DNA of 64,000 nucleotides from Desulfofustis sp. PB-SRB1 (GTDB lineage: Bacteria > Desulfobacterota > Desulfobulbia > Desulfobulbales > Desulfocapsaceae), in assembly GCA_016722945.1 (NCBI GenBank), contig JAEQMT010000064.1, positions 19,075 to 83,074 on the forward strand. The letters run 5' to 3'. The notes under the pieces are model-generated. The model ran no database searches and was not told the DNA's origin. It saw only the letters and a program-made list of their open reading frames with translations. The position numbers and the translations under genes were made by a program. Shown here one piece after another: positions 41,055-51,236 of the stretch (its first letter is position 1; each line of letters begins with the position of its first letter).

Positions 41055-41561
41055 GTGGTACTGTTTGTTGCCGCATCCGTCAAGGAAATTGCTCGTCTCG
41101 GCACCGCCTACCCCTGGAATAAACCATCGTGCTGTCCCCGGTGCGGTGGACGGTTGTGGTGGCATGGATTTGTTGTCGCCTGGTTTAGCTGCCTTTCTCA
41201 TTGTGTCTATCTTCGACGTCTGTTCTGTTCGCAGTGCCGCGCCGTTCATCGGTTGAAACCACAGGGGTATTGGCCCCGGTATCGCAGTTCCAGTGCTGAG
41301 ATTCACCAGGCAATTACCCACCGACAGAGCACAAAACGCTGGCGGCCCGATCTGCCGCGTTCGCGCCAACGCCAGTGGTGGCGTCGGCTAGGTCGGATGA
41401 TTCGGCTGGTCTTCGGGATGTCCACTCAGCTTACCCACCGGGAAGGATTCACTCGACTCATTGCACGAAACATCATCCCGGTCACCCAAGCAATACACCA
41501 TGACAATCGACACATCCATGACCCACCCTACCGTATTGTAGCTCTGCCCGGCGGCCTCTGA
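41055..41561 (+). CDS. DUF6431-like zinc-ribbon protein of the transposon
   Basis: This protein of about 168 residues starts at a GTG preceded by AAAGGAG. It has a zinc ribbon (SCCPRCGGRLWWHGF, then RRLFCSQCRAVH) and a helical C-terminal part with LSTQLTHREGFTRLIAR. It resembles the DUF6431 proteins encoded beside DDE transposases; a DNA-binding or end-recognition role is likely but unproven. It precedes the transposase by about 65 bp. An identical gene lies at 58254-58760. The frame is open further upstream to 40977, but that part has no ribosome-binding site. Confidence 0.7.
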   Translation: MVLFVAASVKEIARLGTAYPWNKPSCCPRCGGRLWWHGFVVAWFSCLSHCVYLRRLFCSQCRAVHRLKPQGYWPRYRSSSAEIHQAITHRQSTKRWRPDLPRSRQRQWWRRLGRMIRLVFGMSTQLTHREGFTRLIARNIIPVTQAIHHDNRHIHDPPYRIVALPGGL

Positions 41562-41625
41562 GCATGGTATCGGCAGACAGACTCGGATAACCCGACTCTG
41601 ATACCCCATACCCAGGAGGACGCCC

Positions 41626-42946
41626 ATGGAAGACGAAGCCTTACGTACCGAAGTTGCCCTGTTTCGCTTCGGAGTCATCAGCGAGTTGGTTGCATCACGA
41701 CTCGAACCCGGTGAGTTGACCGAACTCATCTATCAAAAAAAGTGAGCAGCACTGGCATATCCCCGGCTCTCATCGCACCCGGGTGTCGGCAGCCACCGTC
41801 AGGCGCTGGCTGCGACTCTATGAGCGGGGCGGCCGCGAGCTCAGTGCCTTGATGCCGGCCAGGCGGTGCGACCGGGGATGCTCTCGCACGGTCGATGATG
41901 AGACTCGCGGCGCCCTGATCCGGTTGCGCAAAGAACAACCAGGTTGGCCGGTCTGGCGGCTGGTGCAAGCACTTGCTGAAAAACAAGTAATCACACCCGG
42001 CACGACCCTGAGTCTCTCCACCGCCTATCGCATCCTCACCCAGGAAAAGCTTGACAGCGCCGCTCTGGCACAAGCGAGCCCCGGTGGATCGACGGCGTTA
42101 CGAGGCCGAATTCCCCAACGATATCTGGCAATCAGATATCATGCACGGCCCGCTGGTAAAAGGCACCGGCAAAAGGCGCAAAGCGTATCTGATCGCCATT
42201 CTTGACGATCATTCCCGGTTCATTACCCACGGCGAGTTCTTCTCTTCGGAAAAACTCGAATCCTGGCTCCAGGTCTTTCGCCAGGCCCTGCTTACCAGAG
42301 GACTGCCGCGTAAACTCTACGTGGACAACGGCGCCGCCTTTCGCTCACGCCATCTCGAACGAATCTGTGCCTCGCTCGGCATCGCCCTGATCCACAGCCG
42401 CCCCTATACCCCACAGGGGCGCGGCAAGATCGAGCGCTTCTTTCGCACCGTCAGATCCCGGTTTATCTCGCGCCTCGATGACCAACCCGACACCCTTGCT
42501 CAGCTCAATGAGCGGTTCCAGCACTGGCTGGAAACGGACTATCTGCATCGGGTTCATTCGGTCACCGCGATGACCCGTTCAACCGCTTTGCCGCTCATCT
42601 TGAAATGATTCGCGAAGCACCCGCTGATCTTACTGATCACTTCCGTAAAGAAGTGCGGCGCCGGGTCAGCAAAGACCGGGTCGTCACCATCGACGGACGA
42701 CTCTTCGAAGCCCCGGTTCAATTGATCGGTGAACGGGTCACGCTCTTGTTCAACGATGATCGGCCGGAACGGGTCGAAATCTTCTGTAAGGGGCAGTCGT
42801 GTGGTCTGCTCAGGCCGGTTGATCTGGTGGTCAACACCCTGGTGAAACGAACCAAAAACGGCGGTGAAGAGATGCTCGCCGAAACCTCGACATGCCGGCC
42901 GGGACGGCTGCCCTTTGATCCTAGCGCCGACGGAGGTGGATCATGA
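41626..42946 (+). pseudogene. DDE transposase of the transposon, copy 1 (three one-base frameshifts)
   Basis: Compared with the copy at 58825, this gene has three single-base changes: seven As instead of six at about 41735-41741, an extra G near 42066 (ctctggcac) and a missing C near 42572 (gacccg for gaccccg). The restored protein of about 440 residues has an HTH segment, an integrase core with DDE residues (WQSDIMHGPL, YVDNGAAF, GKIERFFRTV) and a C-terminal beta barrel. The gene end overlaps the ATPase start (tcATGA). As written it is not functional. All three changes are in short homopolymers, so sequencing error is possible. Confidence 0.85.
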
Positions 42947-43745
42947 GCTATCGAACTTTCTTCGGCCTCAGTGCGGAGCCCTTCAGGGCTGATCTCGCCC
43001 TTGAGCAGGTGCTCACCACCCCGGAATTGCTCGGCGTCCAGCAACGCCTCGACTATGTCTTGCGTCTGGGCGCCATCATGCTTGTCACCGGCGAAGTCGG
43101 CGCCGACAAATCAACCGCCGTGCGCTACAGCTGTGGAACGCTTCATCACTCTCGGTACAAGACCCTGTGGGTCACCGCTTCAGCCGGCTCTATTCTCGAA
43201 CTCTACCGCCAGCTCCTGGCCGAGCTTGACATCGCTACCGCATCGTCCTCACGGGCCGTATTGACCCGGCTGATCAGAGCACAGATCGACAGCCTGGTCG
43301 CCGGTAAAAAGCAGCAACCCCTGCTGATTATCGATGAGGCCTCACTGCTGCGCCTCGATGTCTTTGCCGAGCTCCATACCATCACCCAGTTCGAAGCCGA
43401 CTCCAAACCGTGGCTGCCCATGGTGCTGGCCGGCCAGAATAACCTGGCGGAAAACCTGCTCTACCGTACCGCCATACCGCTGGCTTCTCGCATTGTTGCC
43501 AGAAGTCATCTGCCGGCGGTCACCCGCCAGGCGATGGGTGAGTATCTGGACCATCATCTCACCATTGTCGGAATAAAAACTCACCCTTTACCGAACAGGC
43601 GGTAACCGCCATTCATCAGGGCTCCGGCGGGCTCTTTCGCAAAGCCAACCATCTTGCCCGCGGCGCCATGATCGCCGCTGCCGCCGAAAAAACACAAGAG
43701 GTAACAGCGGAGCATGTTCGGTGTGCCGACTCGGAGCTGCTGTAA
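42943..43745 (+). pseudogene. ExeA/TniB-like ATPase, copy 1 (Walker A mutated, frameshifted)
   Basis: This matches the intact copy at 45219-46022 except for two lesions. The P-loop reads GEVGADKST instead of GEVGAGKST, and five As replace six near 43575, shifting the frame after TIVGIK. The AAA+ ATPase is the partner that activates and targets the DDE transposase in this type of transposon. This copy is probably inactive. Confidence 0.82.
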
Positions 43746-43773
43746 TTCAACCATCAAACACAAGGAGCACATC

Positions 43774-43935
43774 ATGAAACCTGAACAGACCATCCAGTTT
43801 CTTGCCGAACTGCTTGAACTGGCTGAAGAACTAAACCGTATCGTCAAACAGTATTGCCGACTCGTAACCACTGATCAATCTGGACACGGACACTACGCAG
43901 AGAAGAAGGACTCAGAATATGATGCATTGTTCTGA
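43774..43935 (+). CDS. Small helical transposon ORF, copy 1
   Basis: The protein has 53 residues (MKPEQTIQFLAELLELAEEL and onward, ending DSEYDALF). AAGGAG lies 8 bp before the ATG. It is conserved in both tandem copies, just downstream of the ATPase, so it is likely a real gene of the transposon. I do not recognise a family; it is acidic and largely helical. Confidence 0.6.
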   Translation: MKPEQTIQFLAELLELAEELNRIVKQYCRLVTTDQSGHGHYAEKKDSEYDALF

Positions 43936-43967
43936 GTAAATCTGTACTCTAGTCGTGCCGAGATGCT

Positions 43968-44004
43968 CCCCCCGGGCGGCGCTACGCGACGCACGCCCGG
44001 GGGG
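43968..44004. repeat. GC-rich hairpin near the transposon right end (copy 1)
   Basis: CCCCCCGGGCG pairs perfectly with CGCCCGGGGGG around the loop GCGCTACGCGACGCA. The same hairpin recurs at about 46245-46281. It lies between the last gene and the terminal repeat and could act as a terminator without a T-tract. Confidence 0.75.
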
Positions 44005-44079
44005 GACGCCTGCAAAATATTCTGATATCACTGGTAAGATATTCAGACAAATGCTGTGCATTTAATGTGAGAATCAACA

Positions 44080-45222
44080 GCTGGCTGCGACTCTATGAGC
44101 GGGGCGGCCGCGAGCTCAGTGCCTTGATGCCGGCCAGGCGGTGCGACCGGGGATGCTCTCGCACGGTCGATGATGAGACTCGCGGCGCCCTGATCCGGTT
44201 GCGCAAAGAACAACCAGGTTGGCCGGTCTGGCGGCTGGTGCAAGCACTTGCTGAAAAACAAGTAATCACACCCGGCACGACCCTGAGTCTCTCCACCGCC
44301 TATCGCATCCTCACCCAGGAAAAGCTTGACAGCGCCGCTCTGCACAAGCGAGCCCCGGTGGATCGACGGCGTTACGAGGCCGAATTCCCCAACGATATCT
44401 GGCAATCAGATATCATGCACGGCCCGCTGGTAAAAGGCACCGGCAAAAGGCGCAAAGCGTATCTGATCGCCATTCTTGACGATCATTCCCGGTTCATTAC
44501 CCACGGCGAGTTCTTCTCTTCGGAAAAACTCGAATCCTGGCTCCAGGTCTTTCGCCAGGCCCTGCTTACCAGAGGACTGCCGCGTAAACTCTACGTGGAC
44601 AACGGCGCCGCCTTTCGCTCACGCCATCTCGAACGAATCTGTGCCTCGCTCGGCATCGCCCTGATCCACAGCCGCCCCTATACCCCACAGGGGCGCGGCA
44701 AGATCGAGCGCTTCTTTCGCACCGTCAGATCCCGGTTTATCTCGCGCCTCGATGACCAACCCGACACCCTTGCTCAGCTCAATGAGCGGTTCCAGCACTG
44801 GCTGGAAACGGACTATCTGCATCGGGTTCATTCGGTCACCGCGATGACCCCGTTCAACCGCTTTGCCGCTCATCTTGAAATGATTCGCGAAGCACCCGCT
44901 GATCTTACTGATCACTTCCGTAAAGAAGTGCGGCGCCGGGTCAGCAAAGACCGGGTCGTCACCATCGACGGACGACTCTTCGAAGCCCCGGTTCAATTGA
45001 TCGGTGAACGGGTCACGCTCTTGTTCAACGATGATCGGCCGGAACGGGTCGAAATCTTCTGTAAGGGGCAGTCGTGTGGTCTGCTCAGGCCGGTTGATCT
45101 GGTGGTCAACACCCTGGTGAAACGAACCAAAAAACGGCGGTGAAGAGATGCTCGCCGAAACCTCGACATGCCGGCCGGGACGGCTGCCCTTTGATCCTAG
45201 CGCCGACGGAGGTGGATCATGA
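44080..45222 (+). pseudogene. DDE transposase, copy 2 (N-terminus missing, C-terminal frameshift)
   Basis: The gene begins within the transposase at LRLYERGGRELSALMP because the tandem duplication starts there; the first 60 or so codons are absent. The DDE core is intact. Six As instead of five near 45127-45132 shift the frame and give a stop at 45143, about 25 codons before the natural end at the ATPase start. It is therefore broken at both ends. Confidence 0.85.
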
Positions 45223-46022
45223 GCTATCGAACTTTCTTCGGCCTCAGTGCGGAGCCCTTCAGGGCTGATCTCGCCCTTGAGCAGGTGCTCACCACCCCGG
45301 AATTGCTCGGCGTCCAGCAACGCCTCGACTATGTCTTGCGTCTGGGCGCCATCATGCTTGTCACCGGCGAAGTCGGCGCCGGCAAATCAACCGCCGTGCG
45401 CTACAGCTGTGGAACGCTTCATCACTCTCGGTACAAGACCCTGTGGGTCACCGCTTCAGCCGGCTCTATTCTCGAACTCTACCGCCAGCTCCTGGCCGAG
45501 CTTGACATCGCTACCGCATCGTCCTCACGGGCCGTATTGACCCGGCTGATCAGAGCACAGATCGACAGCCTGGTCGCCGGTAAAAAGCAGCAACCCCTGC
45601 TGATTATCGATGAGGCCTCACTGCTGCGCCTCGATGTCTTTGCCGAGCTCCATACCATCACCCAGTTCGAAGCCGACTCCAAACCGTGGCTGCCCATGGT
45701 GCTGGCCGGCCAGAATAACCTGGCGGAAAACCTGCTCTACCGTACCGCCATACCGCTGGCTTCTCGCATTGTTGCCAGAAGTCATCTGCCGGCGGTCACC
45801 CGCCAGGCGATGGGTGAGTATCTGGACCATCATCTCACCATTGTCGGAATAAAAAACTCACCCTTTACCGAACAGGCGGTAACCGCCATTCATCAGGGCT
45901 CCGGCGGGCTCTTTCGCAAAGCCAACCATCTTGCCCGCGGCGCCATGATCGCCGCTGCCGCCGAAAAAACACAAGAGGTAACAGCGGAGCATGTTCGGTG
46001 TGCCGACTCGGAGCTGCTGTAA
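45219..46022 (+). CDS. ExeA/TniB-like AAA+ ATPase, copy 2 (intact)
   Basis: The protein has 267 residues and begins YRTFFGLSAEPFRADL, the usual start of ExeA-family ATPases. Walker A is LVTGEVGAGKST and Walker B is QQPLLIIDEAS. Further on come VLAGQNNLAENL and the C-terminal lid helix region GSGGLFRKANHLARGAMI. Proteins of this type accompany Mu/Tn7/Tn552-like DDE transposases and select target DNA. Its own transposase partner in this copy is truncated, so the unit can only move if another copy supplies the enzyme. Confidence 0.85.
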   Translation: MSYRTFFGLSAEPFRADLALEQVLTTPELLGVQQRLDYVLRLGAIMLVTGEVGAGKSTAVRYSCGTLHHSRYKTLWVTASAGSILELYRQLLAELDIATASSSRAVLTRLIRAQIDSLVAGKKQQPLLIIDEASLLRLDVFAELHTITQFEADSKPWLPMVLAGQNNLAENLLYRTAIPLASRIVARSHLPAVTRQAMGEYLDHHLTIVGIKNSPFTEQAVTAIHQGSGGLFRKANHLARGAMIAAAAEKTQEVTAEHVRCADSELL

Positions 46023-46050
46023 TTCAACCATCAAACACAAGGAGCACATC

Positions 46051-46212
46051 ATGAAACCTGAACAGACCATCCAGTTTCTTGCCGAATTGCTTGAACTGGC
46101 TGAAGAACTAAACCGTATCGTCAAACAGTATTGCCGACTCGTAACCACTGATCAATCTGGACACGGACACTACGCAGAGAAGAAGGACTCAGAATATGAT
46201 GCATTGTTCTGA
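46051..46212 (+). CDS. Small helical transposon ORF, copy 2
   Basis: This encodes the same 53-residue protein as at 43774-43935 (one silent change), with the same ribosome-binding site. Function is unknown. Confidence 0.6.
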   Translation: MKPEQTIQFLAELLELAEELNRIVKQYCRLVTTDQSGHGHYAEKKDSEYDALF

Positions 46213-46244
46213 GTAAATCTGTACTCTAGTCGTGCCGAGATGCT

Positions 46245-46281
46245 CCCCCCGGGCGGCGCTACGCGACGCACGCCCGGGGGG
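46245..46281. repeat. GC-rich hairpin near the transposon right end (copy 2)
   Basis: This is the second copy of the CCCCCCGGGCG hairpin described at 43968-44004. Confidence 0.75.
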
Positions 46282-46357
46282 GACGCCTGCAAAATATTCT
46301 GATATCACTGGTAAGATATTCAGACAAATGCTGTGCATTTAATGTGAGAATCAACAG

Positions 46358-47344
46358 CGTGGTTTTGAGGGAGAGTTGGCGAGGTTCGGTCATGGCATGC
46401 AGCGTTCGTTCATGCTGTCCCTTTTGCAAGAAATTGCGAGCGCCGGGGAATCTACTGCGCCAACTCTCATTTTGGCCATCGAAGAACCAGAGCTTTATCA
46501 ACATCCTCCTCAAGCCCGTTATTTGGCAGAGGTGCTGCATGACTTGGCTCGCGAGAACTCACAAATAATTGTTTGCTCGCACAGTCCGCTGTTCATACCT
46601 GGTGACGATTTTGAAACGGTGCGTGTTGTCCGAGATTCGGGTAGGCCTTCTTGCTCAAACGTGTCTCAACTTTCATACGCTAACTTAGCTACTACCCTCC
46701 AAGGTGCCGGTCAAAACCACCTCAAAGAGCAGGGCATGCTGGCGAAGCTCTATCCGTCGCTAAATCCGGGCGTGAATGAGATGTTCTTTTGTCGAGTGCT
46801 TGTGCTCGTGGAAGGCATCGAAGACGTGGCACATTTGTCCGCGTACCTCTCGCTTTTGGGCGTCATGCCGAATTTTCGAAAGTGGGGCTGTCACATGGTT
46901 CCCGTCGGTGGAAAGAGTGAGCTGATAAAGCCTTTGGCGATGGCAAAACAATTGGACATCCCGGTATTCGTTATTGCCGATGCAGATACCGATACGCAAC
47001 AGGCTGAGCACATAACAAAGCACAAACAAGACAACAAAGCGCTACTTTCCCTAATGGGCTACGGCACGGAAAGCGAGTGGCCAAACGGCCACATTTGGAA
47101 GAAAGATTTTGTCTTGTGGCAACACAACCTCACGAAATTGATAGAAGGTGAGATAGGAGATAGCTGGAGTACTCACACCAGCGCTGCCGCTGCTCACTAC
47201 GGTCAGCCGGGCGGTCTTAAGAAGAATCCTTTGGCGATTTCACGTGCTCATGAGTCCGCCTGGAAAGTCGGCAACAAGTCTTCCTCGCTGGAGAAACTTG
47301 CCACAGAGGTGATTGCATTTGCGAAGAAAGCCGTTGAAAGCTAA
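46358..47344 (+). pseudogene. OLD-family (AAA15/TOPRIM) nuclease, N-terminally truncated
   Basis: The frame is open from the transposon end: RGFEGELARFGHGMQRSFML holds the ABC-type signature, then TLILAIEEPELYQHP (Walker B) and IIVCSHSPLFIPGDD (H-loop region). A TOPRIM domain follows: VLVLVEGIEDVAHLSAYLS and VFVIADADTDTQQ. The N-terminal half of the ATPase domain, including Walker A, is missing because the transposon right end abuts at 46356. OLD proteins are nucleases, several with anti-phage roles, often paired with a helicase. This remnant cannot be an active ATPase. It lies directly before another truncated frame at 47361. Confidence 0.85.
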
Positions 47345-47360
47345 CGAATAAGGTTAGATC

Positions 47361-47603
47361 GTGCGAGGAACGAGCCACGAGCTGAACCGTTTGTTGGACG
47401 AGCCCGGCAGCTACCTAGAAAATAGCTTTTTAAGGGAGTTGTTTTCTAACGAGATTGTGCAGAAGAACGAGCAGGGCTTGGCAGCCGTATCGGGTTTTTA
47501 TGAAATAACTCAGCACGGTTCAGGGTACACCGGTGCCTGCCGGCGCTTTTGTGGGCGCACGTATCCATTACCGGTTTACACCGGTTTTTTGCACTGCTAC
47601 TGA
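47361..47603 (+). pseudogene. Start of an unknown gene following the OLD remnant, probably truncated
   Basis: A GTG at 47361, 16 bp after the OLD stop, opens a frame for GTSHELNRLLDEPGSYLENS, continuing LRELFSNEIVQKNEQGLAAV. The helical, charged start looks like a real protein N-terminus, but from about 47520 the frame enters IS91-type flanking DNA and its composition changes. Genes next to OLD nucleases are often helicases or other defence components; I cannot identify this one. Confidence 0.4.
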
Positions 47604-47638
47604 TGTCTTGTTTTGTATAGGCAGCCCTCCGTTGATTT

Positions 47639-48560
47639 TCAGGCAAGACAGAGCGTATTTTCAGGTGGTGGCTGTGGCAGCATGGTCATGATAATTTTCA
47701 TCGGGGCTCCGCAGCGGGGGCATGATATCGGCGGCCGTTTTTTGAGAGTCGGCAGCAGCTTGTAGCCCGGCACCCGCAGCGCCAGTTGGACTAACCTGAT
47801 CAGCTTTTTGCTGCACGGGTGCAGAAAGCCGTAATCCCTGGTCCTGCGAAAGCCCTTGGGCAGCACATGGCGCATCAACAGAGCAAGAAACTGCTCGCCG
47901 GCAACTGTTTTGGTGCGGTACTTTTTTGTTTTAGCATGGAAATATCGGTAGGTGACAGTGGTATCGGTATAGTGGAGGATATCTTGTTCTCTGATCACCC
48001 CTCGGTACAGATATCTGCCCAGATAGACGAGCGCCTTTTCACCGGTGCCGACATGTTTGCAATCAACAACCCACTGCTGAGGGTTATTGTGAGGTGGACA
48101 GAGGTTTTCCCGGCGAAGACCATGAAGAAACTTTGCCCTGAAGACCTGTGCCAACGCGGTGTGGTTGAAGAGGTATTTTCCTGACTTAACCCGCCACCGC
48201 ATGGTTGTGCGGTTGATGGCCGCGGCCGGGATAATGACATGAATGTGTGGGTGGAAGTCAAGGTTTCGTGCGTGGGTGTGTAAGATGGCGGTAAATCCAG
48301 CATCGCCGCCGAGCTTTGTGTCATTTCTGGTGAATGTTTTAAGCAGTTCCTTGACGGCCTGAAACATACATGCATAGACGCGCCGCTGATTTTTATAGGC
48401 CAGATCTCGGAGTTGGCGGGGAAGGGTAACTGTTACCAGGTAATATGGTGCCGGCAGAAGCTTTGCTCGTTGGTTGTCAATCCACTGCTGACTTTCATGG
48501 CTCTGACAATGCGGACAGAACCGATGCCCGCATGAATGAGGGCTGTAGAGTACGTGTCCG
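47639..48560 (-). pseudogene. IS91-type transposase, C-terminal part
   Basis: This minus-strand frame encodes the IS91-family Y2/HUH-type transposase from its zinc finger onward: HSCGHRFCPHCQSH, then LDFHPHIHVIIPAAAIN (the HUH motif) and the region VYLGRYLYRGVI before the catalytic tyrosine segment. The upstream end is at 48560, where an IS66 left end begins. The missing N-terminus is found at 56442-56591, and the two join in frame as KQCGHVLYSPHSCGHRF. The gene is therefore split by 7.9 kb of later insertions. Confidence 0.85.
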
Positions 48561-48639
48561 GTAAGCGTCCAATAAACCCCATCTTTTCAAAGTAAACCGG
48601 CCATGTTCCATTAGCACCAAAAACATATTGGAGGCGTAC

Positions 48640-48993
48640 ATGGAACCAACGCGGAAACCTAAAGCAAGCGATTCTCGTCGGAGCTATTGGCAGTCCCACA
48701 TCGAAGGCTGGCAACACTCAGGGCTGAGCCAACACGAATAGTGCCGGCAGCACCACCTCTCCCTGTCAAGTTTTGGCTACTGGCGGAGCCGGCTGCGAGT
48801 TCGTGAACAGAGCAGTCCGCGCTTTCACCCAGTGGTCATCGCCGGGAAGCATCCCCCACCAGTGCCAGAGCCACCGGCTGAAGATTCAGGACTGCGGGTC
48901 GTGCACACCCATCACCACTTCAGCATCGCCATATCTTCGCGGTTTAGCCCCACAACACTGAAAGCGGTGCTCGGGCTACTGGAGGAGGTGTAA
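48640..48993 (+). pseudogene. IS66 TnpA-like accessory protein with in-frame stop
   Basis: The ATG at 48640 (GGAGG upstream) opens a frame for SRRSYWQSHIEGWQHSGLSQ, the usual IS66 orf1 start. A TAG follows after SQHE. The rest (LSLSSFGYWRSRLRV to AVLGLLEEV) is intact to the TAA at 48993, which overlaps the tnpB start. One nonsense change inactivates it. Confidence 0.8.
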
Positions 48994-49224
48994 TGAATCG
49001 TATGTTCACCGAGTCTCAGGTGTACGTGGCGGTCGGGGTAACAGATCTACGCAAATCGATCAATGGGCTGGGCCTGCTGGTGGAAGAACAGTTTGCCTTG
49101 AATCTTTTTGACGGCAGACTCTTTGCGTTTTGCAACCGCCGCCGCGACCTGGTGAAGATAGTGTAGTGGGACGGTAATGGATTTTGTTTATGGATGAAAC
49201 GGGTGGAGCAGGAGCGGTTTCAGG
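48993..49224 (+). pseudogene. IS66 TnpB (IS66 orf2), truncated
   Basis: The frame starts at the ATG in taATGaatcg and encodes VAVGVTDLRKSINGLGLLV and LFAFCNRRRDLVKI, the conserved TnpB core. It has an in-frame TAG before WDGNGFCLW and is cut off at 49224 by the next IS66. Confidence 0.82.
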
Positions 49225-50823
49225 GTAAGCACTTATTACACTGCAGTGGCGTCGTAGTCCAGCCTGAGCTGTTCGGGTTTTAGCTGCATCGGCAGCAGCG
49301 CCCGATAATCCTCTGGGCTTTGAGCAAACGGGAGTTTCTCGAATAGATAGCGAAGATAACGATACGGTTCCAAACCGTTGGCCTTGGCCGACTCGATCAG
49401 GCTATATAAATCCGCACTGGCTTAGGCTCCCTCAGGCGTTCCGGAAAAGAGCCAATTTTTCCGTCCCACCACGAAGGGTCTGATGGCATTCTCGACGAGG
49501 TTGTTGTCCGGGCTCATTTCAGCATGGTCAAGATAGACCACTAATCGATCCCATTGCCCCAGCGTATAGTTGACCGCCTTGCCCAATAGGCTTTTGGGAA
49601 CTGCTCGCGTCGCTTTTTCACGCAACCACTCATGAAAATCGTCCAGAATCGGCTTGGCTTTGCCTCGCCGCTCGGCAAGCAGCTCATCGCCAGTGAGTTC
49701 CTGGCGTTTGGCCTCGGATTCGATCCGGTAGAGTTGTTTTATCCAGTTCAATGCCACGTCGGCACTGCCGGTTTTATGGTGCTTTTTACCGCGTGCTTTC
49801 CTTATCTCATCGAATGTGCGTCGTACATGAGCGAGGCAGCCGGCATGGATAACACCCTCTTGAGTATCGAGAAAGTCATAGCCGTTGTAGCCGTCGGTCT
49901 GTACCACCCCCGTATACTCTGTAAGCAGCTGCTTGGCCACCGCTTTTGAGCGGCTTGGTGCATAGTGATAGCGTATCCCCGGTTTATCGGGCGGGCCGCC
50001 TCGGCAGACCCACATATACGATTTTGTCGTCGCCGCCCGACCCGGTTCGGCCAACACCTGCACCGAGGTCTCATCGATATTGATCAATGGTCCCGAGCGA
50101 ATCTCATGGTGCAGCAACTCCACCACCGGCCGGCACGCCTCAGCCGCCTTCATCGCCCCACGAGCACATCGTCGCTCGGCCGAGTGCCACTCCCAGCCGG
50201 GCAAATTGCTTTTCCTGACGATAAAACGGCAAGGCATCACAGAACTTGCCAACCAACACCTGGGCCAAGAGCCCGGCGGTGACGATACCTTTGGGAATGA
50301 TCTGGGGCGGCGCCGGCGCGATCTTGACCGTGGCGCCATCAGTATCCAGCCCCTCGCAGTGCTTGCAGGCATACTTGGGGCGGATATGGCGGATTACCCG
50401 GATCGTCGCCGGGATGATATCGAGTTTTTCCGCTACCTCCTCGCCGATCCGGCTCAGCGATGCACCGCAGCCACACTGCTTCTGCGCTTCGTCGATGTCA
50501 TGCACCACCTCGATCCGAGGCAGCGATGCCGGCAGAGGTTTTCTGCCCCGCTTGCGCCGGCTATGGGCCGGGACTTCTACTATCTCCGGCGCCGGCTCGA
50601 TCTCGGCCGGTTCCGGCAGATCGAACAGTGGCAGCTGGGGGTTATCTCTGGGGGCCGTCTTTTCGCTTGAAGGACCAAATCGCTTGGCGATGAGCAGATG
50701 AATCTGCTCACGCAATAACTCAATCTCTTGGCAGAAACGTTCCTGCTCCCGGGTGAGTGTGCCGATGATCCCTTTGAGAATCTCAGGGTCGTCGGGCAGG
50801 GTGGTGAGCGTGGCCGAATCCAT
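49225..50823 (-). pseudogene. tnpC: IS66 transposase TnpC, frameshift plus nonsense codon
   Basis: The N-terminal frame (50823 to about 50160) has the leucine-zipper-like start (LTREQERFCQEIELLREQIH) and the zinc-finger region (QKQCGCGASLSRIG, KYACKHCEGLD). A frameshift near 50160-50190 moves the gene to a second frame with the DDE core: PLINIDETSVQVL, VQTDGYNGYDFL and NNLVENAIRPFVVGRKNWLF. A TAA at 49422-49424 then follows GTPEGA, and the natural C-terminus (ASADLYSLIESAKANGLEPY) continues in the same frame beyond it. The catalytic residues survive, but the gene is broken twice. Confidence 0.85.
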
Positions 50824-50894
50824 ACGACAAAACTACCAAAAAACGGCAAGATAATCAACGATAAAATCAATAAAATCATTATTATATGATCTTT

Positions 50895-51236
50895 TTACGC
50901 TACTAAGTCATAGTCCAGTCGTTGATGCGCTTGGCTCAGATCCAGACCCTGCAACAACCACCCCAACGCCGCCGGACTAATCGCCATCACTTCCTGCTCA
51001 TCCTCGGGCCAACGGAACCGATCTTTTTCCAAACGCTTGAACCAGATACAAAACCCGGTACCGTCCCACCAGAGCAGCTTCACCATGGTGCGCCGGCGAT
51101 TGCAAAAAGCAAACAGCTGCTCGGAAAACAAATCCAACTCGAATTGCTCAGCCACCAGCAAAGACAAACCATTGAACGATTTGCGCATATCTGTTGCCCC
51201 CAATGCCAGATAGACTTTGTTCACCCCAACCATCAC
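50895..51236 (-). CDS. tnpB: IS66 TnpB (orf2)
   Basis: This 113-residue protein has the whole conserved core: KVYLALGATDMRKSFNGLSL, LFAFCNRRRTMVKLLWWDGT and GFCIWFKRLEKDRFRWP. Its role in IS66 transposition is required but biochemically unclear. Its start overlaps the tnpA stop (ATGA). It appears intact. Confidence 0.92.
   Translation of the reverse strand: MMVGVNKVYLALGATDMRKSFNGLSLLVAEQFELDLFSEQLFAFCNRRRTMVKLLWWDGTGFCIWFKRLEKDRFRWPEDEQEVMAISPAALGWLLQGLDLSQAHQRLDYDLVA

Larger units (their letters stand above)
40858..46356. mobile_element. DUF6431/DDE/ExeA-type transposon with internal tandem duplication
   Basis: The left end reads TGTTGAACCCCAGATTATC and the right end, read inward, TGTTGATTCTCACATTAAAT, giving the inverted repeat TGTTGAnnCnCAnATTA. 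Inside are a zinc-ribbon gene, a DDE transposase, an AAA+ ATPase and a small ORF. A copy of the right end occurs internally at 44079, where the sequence jumps back to the middle of the transposase, so 41805-44079 is tandemly repeated as 44080-46356. Flanks differ (group II intron on the left, OLD nuclease on the right) and show no target duplication, so rearrangement has joined two loci. Confidence 0.8.
48561..49224 (+). mobile_element. IS66-family element 1, truncated
   Basis: It begins with the IS66 end signature GTAAGCGTCC immediately after cgtgtccg. The same 8 bases recur at 56442-56449 on the far side of the inserted block, matching the 8-bp target duplication typical of IS66. The element carries tnpA and the first part of tnpB and is then cut at 49225 by a second IS66. 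Confidence 0.75.

Noticed and set aside
40858..46356. Target duplication around the tandem transposon
   Set aside because: The left flank (ttcacgcg) and right flank (gcgtggtt) are not identical and belong to unrelated genes; only a trivial gcg match is seen.
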